Below are positions 15,930 to 23,604 of a stretch of 27,112 nucleotides of DNA, piece after piece (within the stretch, counting starts at the first letter, position 1; every line of letters starts with the position of its first letter). Origin of the DNA: Allopontixanthobacter sp041741895 (lineage in GTDB: Bacteria; Pseudomonadota; Alphaproteobacteria; Sphingomonadales; Sphingomonadaceae); contig JBGSJO010000132.1 of assembly GCA_041741895.1 (NCBI GenBank), forward strand, positions 1 through 27,112, read 5' to 3'. The position numbers were made by a program, and so were the translations under genes. The notes beneath the pieces are model-generated. The model was not told the DNA's origin, made no database searches, and saw nothing but the letters and a program-made list of their open reading frames with translations.

Positions 15930-17474
15930 TCAACCAACTTTCGCAGGCACCTCGATCTTGTCGATTTCCCGCACGGGAACTTCGGCTTCAGTCCTTTCCG
16001 GGGCAATATTTGCCAGGGCCGCGCCTGCTTCGACAGTTTTCAATTTCGCCAGAGCCGCGCGGAAATCCCTCAGCTGCGAACCGGAAAGTTCTGCCCTGGT
16101 GACAAAATTGACTGAAGCGGGGTCAACGGCCCGGCCCGAACGGTACATTTCGTAATGGAGATGTGCACCGGTCGACAGGCCGGTGGATCCAACATAGCCG
16201 ATAACCTGTCCGCGCCGCACGGATTGCCCGCTGCGCACCGCCATCCGACTCATATGGCAATAGCGGGTCTGAAGCCCGCCGCCATGATCCAGCCGCACCG
16301 CATTGCCGCAGCCGCCCATCCGGCCTGCCCCGCTGACCCGGCCATCGGTGACCGCGACAATCGGCGTGCCATAGCTGGCGCGAAAATCCATGCCTGAATG
16401 CATCCTGCGGTATCCCAGAATTGGGTGGCGGCGCATTCCGAATCGCGATGAAGTCCCGCCAGGGACCGGAGCGACCAGCCCGCTGCGCTGCTCGCCCACG
16501 CCCGAAGCTTCGAAAAAGCGGTCATCCCGGCCCCAGCGCATCAATTGCGTGGTCGGCCTTCCGCCGCGCTCGATTCCGGCGAACAGCAATTGGCCGGCTT
16601 GTCGTTCGCCCGTGGCGGCGCGTTTATGCGCAATGATGATGTCGAAAGTGTCAGTCGACCGGACGGATCGGTCCATATCGATCTGCTCGTCCAGCGCCTT
16701 AAGATATTGTTGCACCGCGCTGGCCGGGGCGCCCGCCGCCCGTGCTGAACGGTAAAGGCTTTGGCCAACAGTGCCGCGAATCCGTAGCGGGGTTTCGTCC
16801 ACCCGGATCGGCTTGCGTTGCAGTGCCAGATTCCCGTCAATGCGCTGGATTGCGAGTTCTAGGTCAAACCGTGCGCGGAAATTCAGCGCCTCAAGCGGCC
16901 GCGCCTGTCCAGCTGCGGGCCGGCGGCCGAGCGTGATGTCGATCTGCGTTCCCGATTCGAGATCCTGCAGCGGCATGGTCCGCGCCACCAGTTCGCTGAC
17001 CCGGGCGGCATCGCCGGAACCAACCCCTGCACGCTGCAGCATCCGGCCAAAACTATCGCCGCGTACCAGCGTGGCCAGCATTTCTATCTGCGGGCGTTCA
17101 GGAACTGATTTCAGCGGAATGACCGCCTGCGTGGCGCCCATGTGGCGGCCACTGTCTGCGCCGAGCGCAAGGGGCAGGATCATCTGGCTGCGAAATTCGT
17201 CGCGTGCGCTGTCGTCAATCGCCATCGCAGGTGCCGCTTCGACAGGGGAAAAATCAGGCCAGAATGCCAGCGACAATGCAGAGAGACCAACAAATGTTCC
17301 AAAACCGCGGAACCAGCGGCGACTGCCGATCTTTTCCGCCAGATCGGGCGTCAGGTCGATTGCTTCGAGCCTGGCCGAAAGCCCCAGGCGCCATTCTTCG
17401 AAACGGTCTGCCAGGCTCCGCGCCCGTTGAAGGACAATGCGGCCTTGGTTGTGCGCCGCAGGTGGGGCCTGCAT
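15930..17474 (-). CDS. M23 family metallopeptidase with long N-terminal region
   Basis: Second LytM-type murein endopeptidase of the window, 514 residues. It has a basic cytoplasmic segment of about 55 residues, one hydrophobic segment (FGTFVGLSALSLAFWPDF), then a periplasmic region that resembles the LysM/OapA-like N-terminal domains of MepM/YebA (ATLVRGDSFGRMLQRAGVGSGDAARVSELV). A beta-rich linker follows, then the LytM domain. The zinc motif is complete (RMHSGMDFRASYG ... CHMSRM ... GAHLHYEMYRSGRAVDP), so it should be active. This architecture matches MepM-type space-maker hydrolases for wall growth. It is divergent from the helicase, separated by 298 bases. Confidence 0.92.
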   Translation of the reverse strand: MQAPPAAHNQGRIVLQRARSLADRFEEWRLGLSARLEAIDLTPDLAEKIGSRRWFRGFGTFVGLSALSLAFWPDFSPVEAAPAMAIDDSARDEFRSQMILPLALGADSGRHMGATQAVIPLKSVPERPQIEMLATLVRGDSFGRMLQRAGVGSGDAARVSELVARTMPLQDLESGTQIDITLGRRPAAGQARPLEALNFRARFDLELAIQRIDGNLALQRKPIRVDETPLRIRGTVGQSLYRSARAAGAPASAVQQYLKALDEQIDMDRSVRSTDTFDIIIAHKRAATGERQAGQLLFAGIERGGRPTTQLMRWGRDDRFFEASGVGEQRSGLVAPVPGGTSSRFGMRRHPILGYRRMHSGMDFRASYGTPIVAVTDGRVSGAGRMGGCGNAVRLDHGGGLQTRYCHMSRMAVRSGQSVRRGQVIGYVGSTGLSTGAHLHYEMYRSGRAVDPASVNFVTRAELSGSQLRDFRAALAKLKTVEAGAALANIAPERTEAEVPVREIDKIEVPAKVG

Positions 17475-17673
17475 GTTATCCGAAGCGAGCGCAAATACGG
17501 CCTGTTCGGGCGAAATTCGGGCGTGATGGAGTTCGGCAGGGTCGGATATCTCCGATCCGCCTGGCAGGATCCCGTCATTTTCGCGCGAAGTAAACAGCGC
17601 GACCTCCTCGTTCCGGCTTCGGTGGCTATTGCGACGCCAAGGGCCGTTGCCGATGGCCTTTGCCGGTTTTCCT

Positions 17674-17705
17674 GCACTTTTAAAGTTAATACCGGTTTAA
17701 AGTGC
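17674..17705. promoter_or_regulatory. Inverted repeat in the M23/helicase divergent gap
   Basis: GCACTTTTAAA (17674-17684) and TTTAAAGTGC (17696-17705) are complementary apart from one extra T, with GTTAATACCGG between. It is AT-rich in an otherwise GC-rich 298-base gap (17475-17772), 68 bases before the helicase start. It could be an operator or sit over a promoter. I see no other structure in the gap. Confidence 0.45.
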
Positions 17706-17772
17706 GATCAGCTGAGTCCTGTGTGCGGCCAGCTGTGTATCGCGGGCTGTTAACGGTGGCTGCCGGACAGTT

Positions 17773-20454
17773 GTGGAATGTCCGCGGCGGTGCCACATTG
17801 GCACTGTGAACCGAGCTTCCTTCGAAGAATCCCCGATCAAGGCTGTTCTTGGCCCGACCAATACGGGCAAGACCCATTTGGCGATCGAGCGGATGTGCGG
17901 CCATTCCAGCGGCGCGATCGGATTTCCGCTGCGCTTGCTGGCGCGCGAGGTCTATGACCGGGTGGTCAGGATCAAGGGCGAGGCGCAGGTTGCACTGATC
18001 ACCGGTGAAGAGCGGATCGAACCGCCCGATGCCCGCTATTATTGCTGCACCGCAGAAGCGATGCCGGTCAGCCGGACGAGCGACGGGGGCAGCCATAGTT
18101 TTCTGGCTCTGGACGAAGCGCAATTGGGCGCCAATCGCGAACGCGGCCATATTTTCACCGACCGGCTGCTGAATGCGCGTGGGCGGGACGAAACCATGCT
18201 GCTGGGCGCGGCCACGCTGGAACCGATGGTCCGGGCGCTTCATCCGGATGCCGAAATCATCAGGCGCCCGCGTTTTTCGATCCTGACCCATATCGGCCCG
18301 CGCAAATTGTCGCGCCTGCCGCCGCGCAGCGCGATCGTCGCATTTTCTGCCGAGCAGGTTTACGCAGTGGCCGAAATGCTGCGCCGGTTCCGCGGCGGAT
18401 CGGCGGTGGTGATGGGCGCGCTGAGCCCGGAAACCCGCAACCGCCAGGTCGAATTGTTCCAGTCGGGCGAGGTCGATTACATCGTTGCCACCGATGCCAT
18501 CGGCATGGGGCTGAACCTCGACATCAACCATGTCGCCTTCGCATCGCTGACCAAGTTCGACGGGCTGCACAAACGGCGGCTTACACCGGCGGAAATGGCG
18601 CAGATCGCGGGGCGGGCGGGCCGTCACCAGCGCGATGGCACCTTCGGTACATTGTCGGGCATGGGCCAAGATGGGCGTCATGACGCCGAACCTGCCGAGT
18701 TTACCGGGGAAGAAATCTACGCGATCGAGGAACATCGCTTCGCGTCGCTGACCAAATTATACTGGCGCGATGCGCAGCCCCGCTTCGATACGCTGCCTGT
18801 CCTGATTGGCGATCTGGAAAATCCACCTGAGAATCCGGTGCTGAAGCTGGCCCCCGAAGCCATCGACCTGTCCGTGCTCAAGCGCCTGTCCGAAGAACCC
18901 TTAGCGGGCGGGGTCAAGGGAGCAGGAAGCGTCCGCCGATTCTGGGAGGTGTGCTGCCTGCCCGATTTCCGCCAGCAAGGTGCCGACACCCATAGCCGGT
19001 TCGTGGCCCGGTTGTGGCAGGATTTGCAGCAGGGCTATCTCGGCGCGGATTACGCCGCAGCGCGGATTTCCGAACTGGACAATGTGCAGGGCGACATCCA
19101 CGCGCTACAAGGCCGGATTGCCGCGATCCGCAGCTGGGCGTATATCTGCCAGAGGCCTGACTGGGTGCTGGCGCGTGACGAGATGGCCGCCCGCGCCCGA
19201 GGGGTGGAAGCGAAATTGTCGGACGCGCTGCATGGCCGTCTGATCGAACGATTTGTAAACCGGAGGACTGCGATCCTGATGAAATCACTGGGCCAGGATG
19301 CATCAATGCTCCCCGTCAAATTGTCTGACGAAGGGGTGTTGACGGTAGAAGACGAGCCGATCGGCACGGTCGCGGGTTTCCGCTTCCGCGTGGACCACGA
19401 GGCAAGCCATGCCGACCGCAAGATGCTGCTCGCGGCGGGCGAAAAGGCCATGCCGCGGATTCTTTCGGCCAGGGTCGATGCGCTGATCGCGGCTGGCATG
19501 TCCGGCGTTACGCTGGATCGCGGCGGCATCTGGTGGGAAGGCCAGCAGATTGCCGCACTGGAAGCTGGGGCCAGCGCCGCAAGTGCCCGGCTGGTGCCGG
19601 ATCGCCAGACTGCCCAATTGCCCGATGCCGCCAGGGCCAGGCTGACAGGGGCGCTGGAAAATTGGCTGGCTGGCCAGATCGCGCCGCTGGCGCCGCTGGC
19701 GAAACTGGAGGAGGCATCCCGCGACCCGGAGGCGGGGTCGGAGGCGCGCGCGCTGCTGCTGATGCTGATCGCGGGCCACGGTCATGTAACCCGCGAAGCG
19801 GCCGGTCTGGAACATCTGCCCAAGGAGACCAGGCCGTTCTTGCGGCGAATCGGGGTCACTTTCGGTGCGCTGGACATATTCGCTGGCGGCTTGCTGAAGC
19901 CCGGTCCGCGGAAATTGCTGCACGCCCTGGGCACCGATCCGCGCCCGATCAACAGCGCAATGATCCCGGTCATCGAAGGTTCGCGGCATCTGCCGTCGGG
20001 CTATCGCCATGCCGGCAAACAAGCCGTGCGGATCGATATTGCCGAGAAGATCTTCCGCGCCGCGCATGATGCGCGCGGGAAAACTGTGCGGCGCAAGTTC
20101 ATTCTGAGCCCGGCGCTGGGTATTTCGACCGGGCTTACACCCGACAGCTACACCCGCCTGCTTGGGCAAGCGGGTTTCCGGAGCACGCCCGGCCGGGCAT
20201 TGCCGGAAGGCGCATTCGGCCCTCCGGCCCCCGATCAATGGGAATGGCGCCCTTCGCGCAGCAAGGATCCTCGCCGTCCGCACGGCCGGGCGCAAGCAAA
20301 GTCGGGAAAGAACCAGCGCAGCAGCCCCGCGAAACATGCGGGCCAAATTGCACCGAGACCCTCGCCCCTGCCCAAGCCGGCGCCCAAGCCAGCGCCCAAG
20401 CCAGCCGCAAACCCGAACAGCGCCTTCGCCGGGTTGGCGGATCTGCTGCGGTAA
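17773..20454 (+). CDS. SUV3-like DEAD/DExH RNA helicase
   Basis: Superfamily 2 RNA helicase of the alphaproteobacterial SUV3-like group, 893 residues. Motif I is VLGPTNTGKTHLAIERMCG, motif II LALDEAQLG (DEAQ variant, shared with mitochondrial SUV3), motif V region VATDAIGMGLNLD and motif VI QIAGRAGRHQRDGTFG. The long C-terminal half is helical and ends in a basic, Pro-Lys-rich tail with PKPA repeats, then SAFAGLADLLR. In this lineage the gene is normally followed by a small S4-domain RNA-binding gene and fdxA. Here its stop overlaps an ATG (TAATG, 20452-20456), but the following S4 gene is interrupted. Starts at GTG 17773 or GTG 17806 are both possible; neither has a good ribosome binding site. 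Confidence 0.92.
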   Translation: MECPRRCHIGTVNRASFEESPIKAVLGPTNTGKTHLAIERMCGHSSGAIGFPLRLLAREVYDRVVRIKGEAQVALITGEERIEPPDARYYCCTAEAMPVSRTSDGGSHSFLALDEAQLGANRERGHIFTDRLLNARGRDETMLLGAATLEPMVRALHPDAEIIRRPRFSILTHIGPRKLSRLPPRSAIVAFSAEQVYAVAEMLRRFRGGSAVVMGALSPETRNRQVELFQSGEVDYIVATDAIGMGLNLDINHVAFASLTKFDGLHKRRLTPAEMAQIAGRAGRHQRDGTFGTLSGMGQDGRHDAEPAEFTGEEIYAIEEHRFASLTKLYWRDAQPRFDTLPVLIGDLENPPENPVLKLAPEAIDLSVLKRLSEEPLAGGVKGAGSVRRFWEVCCLPDFRQQGADTHSRFVARLWQDLQQGYLGADYAAARISELDNVQGDIHALQGRIAAIRSWAYICQRPDWVLARDEMAARARGVEAKLSDALHGRLIERFVNRRTAILMKSLGQDASMLPVKLSDEGVLTVEDEPIGTVAGFRFRVDHEASHADRKMLLAAGEKAMPRILSARVDALIAAGMSGVTLDRGGIWWEGQQIAALEAGASAASARLVPDRQTAQLPDAARARLTGALENWLAGQIAPLAPLAKLEEASRDPEAGSEARALLLMLIAGHGHVTREAAGLEHLPKETRPFLRRIGVTFGALDIFAGGLLKPGPRKLLHALGTDPRPINSAMIPVIEGSRHLPSGYRHAGKQAVRIDIAEKIFRAAHDARGKTVRRKFILSPALGISTGLTPDSYTRLLGQAGFRSTPGRALPEGAFGPPAPDQWEWRPSRSKDPRRPHGRAQAKSGKNQRSSPAKHAGQIAPRPSPLPKPAPKPAPKPAANPNSAFAGLADLLR

Positions 20455-20462
20455 TGCGGCTG
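20454..20462 (+). pseudogene. Probable first three codons of the interrupted S4-domain gene
   Basis: ATG CGG CTG (MRL) overlaps the helicase stop as TAATG. S4-domain proteins of this neighbourhood typically start MRLD. The next codons (ATG ATT GGT GGG) do not resemble an S4 domain, and the frame ends at 20508-20510. This marks the likely left junction of the inserted DNA. It is an inference from gene order plus three codons, so it is weak alone but supported by the matching 3' remnant at 22561. Confidence 0.5.
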
Positions 20463-20562
20463 ATGATTGGTGGGAGCGGGAAAAGGGTACATACAAACAA
20501 CTATAAATAAACAACATTCTTTGCTGAGATGGCCTGCACAGAACCTACGCAGGTACGACAGA

Positions 20563-21050
20563 TCAAGCACTTACGTCGTCAATCTGTACAGCTTCTGCAC
20601 AGTAGGGATCGGAGAAATGAGTTTCATCCTCCATAAAGAGCAGATAACGCTGGGCTTTATCATCTTCCTGCGCGGCGATGTCGGGCAAGACAACTACAAC
20701 TGCCGGATCAAAATCCAGAACGAAGACCGCTATAGCACAATATCCCTTAGCGTGGGGGATCGGCAGGCGGGGCGTGCTGTTTCATCGTCCCACAGTAATC
20801 GCTGCGGTTTGCCCCGTAGGTTGGTTTTCCCTCCGCGACGCACTGCCTCACCCGGCTTGAAAGGGTTAAGTGGCTTTCCGGCAAAATCGTCCTTGGTGAT
20901 GGTGCAGGCCCGCACCAGCAGTTTGACCCAACCATCCTTGCCGCAAACGATCACCCCGGCAGTAACCAGACGCTCGCCGATACGGAGCGCCTTGTCACGC
21001 TTGCGGCGGTCATAGTTTCCTTCCATCCAACGGATCACATGAGCAGCCAT
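20563..21050 (-). pseudogene. Unknown protein gene broken by a frameshift
   Basis: The minus strand holds one protein-like frame from ATG 21050 (MAAHVIRWMEGNYDRRKRDK ... GKPQRLLWDDETARPACRSP). It passes into a second protein-like frame (HAKGYCAIAVFVLDFDPAVV ... RYLLFMEDETHFSDPYCAEA) that stops at 20563. The switch occurs at a run of five G on the plus strand (20754-20758). Adding one base there joins the two frames into 162 residues. The upstream frame also stays open past 21050 (WPRIDQWIPATDF), so the true start may be upstream or lost. I do not recognise a family. It is basic in the first half and acidic in the second. It could be a real pseudogene or an assembly error in a homopolymer. Confidence 0.6.
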
Positions 21051-21268
21051 AAAGTCCGTAGCGGGAATCCACTGATCGATCCGCGGCCACCCCGACTGGC
21101 TGTTACTCTCTCTATTTGAACATGAAAGCCGGATAATTTGATTGTGATTTGCTTTGCCGTCTCCTTACGGACTGGGCTCTATCGCTGGCGCGGCAGAATC
21201 CCGCATACATGCATAAGGGTGCTTCAGCCCTTGCGGGTTACGATCCATGACAGGGATGAACGGACAGT

Positions 21269-21370
21269 GCGGCGAATAAGAGCTTTAATCGCCGCAAAAG
21301 GTGCGGTGATTATGTTTGCTATTCGCGGCGAATAAGAGCTATAATCGCCGCAAAAGGTGCGGTGATTATG
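21269..21370 (+). repeat. 46-bp direct repeat duplicating the fic leader (operator, RBS, start codon)
   Basis: Copies at 21269-21314 and 21325-21370 differ at one base and are separated by TTTGCTATTC (period 56). Each copy contains the near-palindrome GCGGCGAATAAG-AGCT-WTAATCGCCGC, then AAAAGGTG (a Shine-Dalgarno) and a third related half-site GCGGTGATTATG ending in ATG. Half-sites follow GCGGYGAWTAWR, so six occur in 102 bases. The ATG of copy 2 is the fic start. The junction between copies forms a further perfect palindrome, ATTCGC-G-GCGAAT. This looks like an operator cluster for autoregulation. Confidence 0.85.
21312..21335 (+). CDS. Seven-codon upstream minigene created by the leader repeat
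   Basis: Copy 1 of the repeat carries the same Shine-Dalgarno and ATG as fic but is followed by TTT GCT ATT CGC GGC GAA TAA (MFAIRGE). It is not in frame with fic (offset 56 bases). Ribosomes loading here would terminate within copy 2, ahead of the fic start. Translation is plausible because the initiation signals are identical; any function, such as damping or coupling of fic expression, is inference. Confidence 0.4.
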   Translation: MFAIRGE

Positions 21371-22477
21371 ACGTATATCCATGAACAAGCCAATTGGCCC
21401 AGTCTGCACTGGAGCGACCAACAGCTCGCCCAGCCGCTGGCCGCCGTGCGCCATCGCCAAGGCCGATTGATCGGCCACATGGAAGCCCTCGGTTTCCCCT
21501 TGCGCGAAGAAGCTGTGCTGCAAGCCCTCACCGAAGATGTCGTCAAATCGAGCGAGATCGAGGGTGAGGTGCTGGACCGAGATCAAGTCCATTCGTCCAT
21601 TGCCCGCCGCCTCGGCATGGATATTGGCGGATTGGTTCAAGCGGATCGCAACGTCGAAGGCGTGGTCGAAATGATGCTCGACGCCACGCAGAACTATGCT
21701 CAGCCACTCACAGCCGAGCGGCTGCATAGCTGGCACGCCGCCCTGTTCCCGACAGGGCGCAGTGGCATGAACAAGATCACCGTTGCTGCGTGGCGTGACG
21801 GCAACACCGGACCGATGCAGGTTGTGTCCGGCCCGATTGGCCGCGAGCGCGTCCATTACGAAGCCCCAGCCGCAGAGCGGCTTGACGAGGAAATGGGCAA
21901 GTTTCTCGCATGGTTTGAAGCGGCCCAGCCCGATCCCGTTTTGAAGGCCGGTGTCGCGCACCTGTGGTTTGTGACCATCCACCCATTCGATGATGGCAAT
22001 GGCCGTATTGCCCGCGCCATTGCTGATCTTGCGCTGGCGCGGGCCGAAGGCACCGCCCAGCGTTTCTACAGTATGTCCGCGCAGATCAGGACGGAGCGCA
22101 ATGCCTATTACGACATGCTGGAGGCCACGCAGAAGGGCGACGTGGACATCACGCCTTGGCTGTTGTGGTTCTTCGGCTGTCTGGACCGCACTTTCGACGG
22201 TGCCGAAATCATTCTCGCCAGCGTCATGCGCAAGGCGCGGTTCTGGGTTTCAGTCGCATACCAGCCTTTGAACGACCGCCAACGCAAACTCCTCAACCGC
22301 TTGCTCAATGGTTTCGATGGCAAGCTCACCAACGCCAAATGGTCAACTATTGCCAAAACGTCGCCCGATACTGCGCTGCGCGATATTACCGATCTCGTCC
22401 AGCGCGGCATCTTGGTCAAGGAACCGGGGGGCGGGCGCAGCACCAGTTACGCCCTCGCACCCGAAACCTCGCAGTAG
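21368..22477 (+). CDS. Fic family protein with DUF4172-type N-terminus and C-terminal winged helix
   Basis: Predicted protein AMP-transferase (or other nucleotidyl modifier), 369 residues and intact. The N-terminal domain (YIHEQANWPSLHWSDQQLAQ) is the DUF4172 type. It contains the class II inhibitory helix motif SSEIEG (S61xxxE65G66), whose glutamate blocks the active site. The Fic core motif is HPFDDGNGRIAR at 205-216, with catalytic H205 and the phosphate-binding GNGR, so it is active in principle but self-inhibited. The C-terminal region (DRQRKLLNRLLNGF ... TALRDITDLVQRGILVKEPGGGRS) is a winged helix-turn-helix, suggesting DNA binding. The start at 21368 is chosen over GTG 21362 because AAAAGGTG at 21352-21359 is properly spaced. 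It lies in foreign DNA that replaced the start of the S4 gene. Confidence 0.92.
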   Translation: MTYIHEQANWPSLHWSDQQLAQPLAAVRHRQGRLIGHMEALGFPLREEAVLQALTEDVVKSSEIEGEVLDRDQVHSSIARRLGMDIGGLVQADRNVEGVVEMMLDATQNYAQPLTAERLHSWHAALFPTGRSGMNKITVAAWRDGNTGPMQVVSGPIGRERVHYEAPAAERLDEEMGKFLAWFEAAQPDPVLKAGVAHLWFVTIHPFDDGNGRIARAIADLALARAEGTAQRFYSMSAQIRTERNAYYDMLEATQKGDVDITPWLLWFFGCLDRTFDGAEIILASVMRKARFWVSVAYQPLNDRQRKLLNRLLNGFDGKLTNAKWSTIAKTSPDTALRDITDLVQRGILVKEPGGGRSTSYALAPETSQ

Positions 22478-22539
22478 GCAGCACAAGCGCCCCTCCCACT
22501 TCCTTGAACGAAGCAATGATGCCCGCAAATTCACAGTGA

Positions 22540-22824
22540 GCCTCAATTCCCCCTGAATGTCCCGCACGGCAAGGGCATGTTCGGTGCAACGGACAACGTG
22601 TGTCCCGCGCCAGCCAGCCGATTGTAGAAGGCGATGTGCTGACAATTCCGCTGAAGGAAAACGTGCTGGCGGCCCGCATTTGCGCCCTGCCCGCCCGGCG
22701 CGGACCACCGGCAGAGGCGCAATTGTGTTATCTCCCGCTTGACCCGCAGGCCCAAACCGCCATAGCCAGTCACGCAGATACTTGTTTTCAAATCACCAGG
22801 CTCAAGGAGAACACGCAGCCATGA
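22540..22824 (+). pseudogene. S4-domain RNA-binding protein, 5'-truncated
   Basis: The frame opens after a stop at 22537-22539. From about 22561 it reads ARQGHVRCNGQRVSRASQPI, then VEGDVLTIPLKENVLAARIC and ALPARRGPPAEAQLCY. This is the second half of an S4 domain plus the usual tail of the Hsp15-like S4 proteins next to SUV3-like helicases. The first ~20 residues of the S4 fold are missing and upstream sequence belongs to the inserted fic segment. The stop overlaps the fdxA start (ATGA, 22821-22824), so the original order helicase, S4, fdxA is still legible. A GTG at 22600 could start a shorter peptide, but the RNA-binding surface would be incomplete. Probably non-functional. Confidence 0.8.
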
Positions 22825-23159
22825 CATATGTCGTCACCGAAGCGTGCATCAAATGCAAATATACCGATTGCGTGGAAGTATGTCCGGTGGATTGTTTCTA
22901 CGAAGGTGAAGGAATGCTGGTGATCAACCCCAGCGAATGCATCGACTGCGGTGTTTGCGAACCTGAATGTCCGGCCGAAGCTATCCTGCCCGATACCGAA
23001 GACAATCTTGAAAAATGGCTGGAACTGAACACCAAATATTCGGCTGAATGGCCCAATATCACCAGCCAGAAAGCCCCGCCCGAAGATGCCGACGAGCATA
23101 AGGGCGAGGAAGACAAGTTCGAGAAGTACTTCTCCCCCGAACCTGGCGAAGGCGACTAG
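22821..23159 (+). CDS. fdxA: Seven-iron ferredoxin FdxA
   Basis: Soluble electron carrier with one [3Fe-4S] and one [4Fe-4S] cluster, 112 residues. Cysteines fit the Azotobacter FdI pattern: C9, C17 and C50 for the 3Fe cluster, C21, C40, C43 and C46 for the 4Fe cluster, plus the extra C12 and C25. Motifs are CIKCKYTDCVEVCPVDCFYEG and CIDCGVCEPECPAEAI. The acidic C-terminal extension (EDADEHKGEEDKFEKYFSPE) is typical of the long FdxA form. AAGGAG at 22804-22809 precedes the ATG. It is preceded by the truncated S4 gene and followed directly by mobile-element debris. A CarD-type regulator, often next in relatives, is not present here. Confidence 0.95.
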   Translation: MTYVVTEACIKCKYTDCVEVCPVDCFYEGEGMLVINPSECIDCGVCEPECPAEAILPDTEDNLEKWLELNTKYSAEWPNITSQKAPPEDADEHKGEEDKFEKYFSPEPGEGD

Positions 23160-23290
23160 GTGGAGTAACGGTCCCGGCGTTGGCGGCATAAATTTGGTGC
23201 AGACCTCGCAGCAACCTATTCCGGCATTCACCTTAAACCCGTCTTATTCGTGAGACCACCACACCCGGATTGTGCGGCGGCGATCTGACA

Positions 23291-23539
23291 TTGGCCGATT
23301 TCGAGCGAGACCTTATCCAGGAAAGGACAATGGCCGGTTTGGCAGCGGCACGTGCACGTGGGCGCGCCGGTGGTCGTCCCCGCGTCATGACCAAGCAAAA
23401 GCTGAAAGCGGCAATGACGATGATGGCAGACCGGGAGAATGCCGCGCGCGATGTTGCAGCGCAGCTCGGCATCTCGATCTCCACGCTTTACGCCTATGTT
23501 GATGCCAAGGGTGCGCCGCGCGTGACTCACCTCCAATAA
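23291..23539 (+). pseudogene. tnpR: Serine recombinase (Tn3-type resolvase) C-terminal remnant
   Basis: The frame reads LADFERDLIQERTMAGLAAA, then RARGRAGGRPRVMTKQKLKA and a helix-turn-helix RDVAAQLGISISTLYAYVDAKG. This is the end of helix E and the DNA-binding domain of a resolvase/invertase. The catalytic N-terminal domain with the active-site serine is missing; a few upstream residues (TTTPG) may be a leftover of the DTTTPGG segment before an internal deletion. An in-frame stop lies ahead of it. Its stop codon falls inside the parD operator. Positions 23160-23290 otherwise show nothing recognisable. Confidence 0.85.
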
Positions 23540-23574
23540 CAATAATTGTGCAATTTTCGTTATTAAGCTATAAT
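23536..23574 (+). promoter_or_regulatory. parDE promoter with nested operator
   Basis: A symmetric nested inverted repeat spans 23536-23563: ATAAC-3-AATTG-TG-CAATT-3-GTTAT. It covers the -35 box TTGTGC (23546-23551). A perfect -10 TATAAT (23569-23574) follows with a 17-base spacer. GGAGG at 23594-23598 precedes the parD ATG. The layout fits autorepression by the antitoxin. Confidence 0.75.
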
Positions 23575-23604
23575 GCCCTGAATGAACCATAATGGAGGTC
23601 TGCT

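Noticed and set aside
14595..16115. 506-codon plus-strand open frame across GNAT, hemB and the M23 gene
   Set aside because: It crosses three genes with clear catalytic motifs on the other strand and shows no domain of its own.
17686..18735. Long open frame on the minus strand opposite the helicase
   Set aside because: Its translation has no protein-like motif and mirrors the codon structure of the well-supported helicase; a GC-rich shadow frame.
19303..20517. 404-codon minus-strand open frame opposite the helicase 3' half
   Set aside because: Arg/Gln-rich shadow of the helicase coding frame; no motif or ribosome binding site.
20754..20758. Programmed ribosomal frameshift at the five-base homopolymer
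   Set aside because: The surrounding codons (CGA TCC CCC ACG) do not form an X-XXY-YYZ slippery heptamer and no downstream structure was evident; an indel is simpler.
20467..21015. 182-codon plus-strand frame in the inserted segment
   Set aside because: The opposite strand gives far more protein-like sequence in two adjoining frames; this frame turns Ser/Arg/Pro-rich where the minus strand is well structured.
21200..21237. Hairpin CCCGC...AAGGG-loop-CCCTT-GCGGG as an attachment site or terminator
   Set aside because: The outer stem needs a 10-base bulge, there is no T tract, and there is no second copy or recombinase to support an attachment site.
21269..21370. CRISPR array
   Set aside because: Only two repeat copies with a 10-base spacer, and the repeats contain the start signals of fic.
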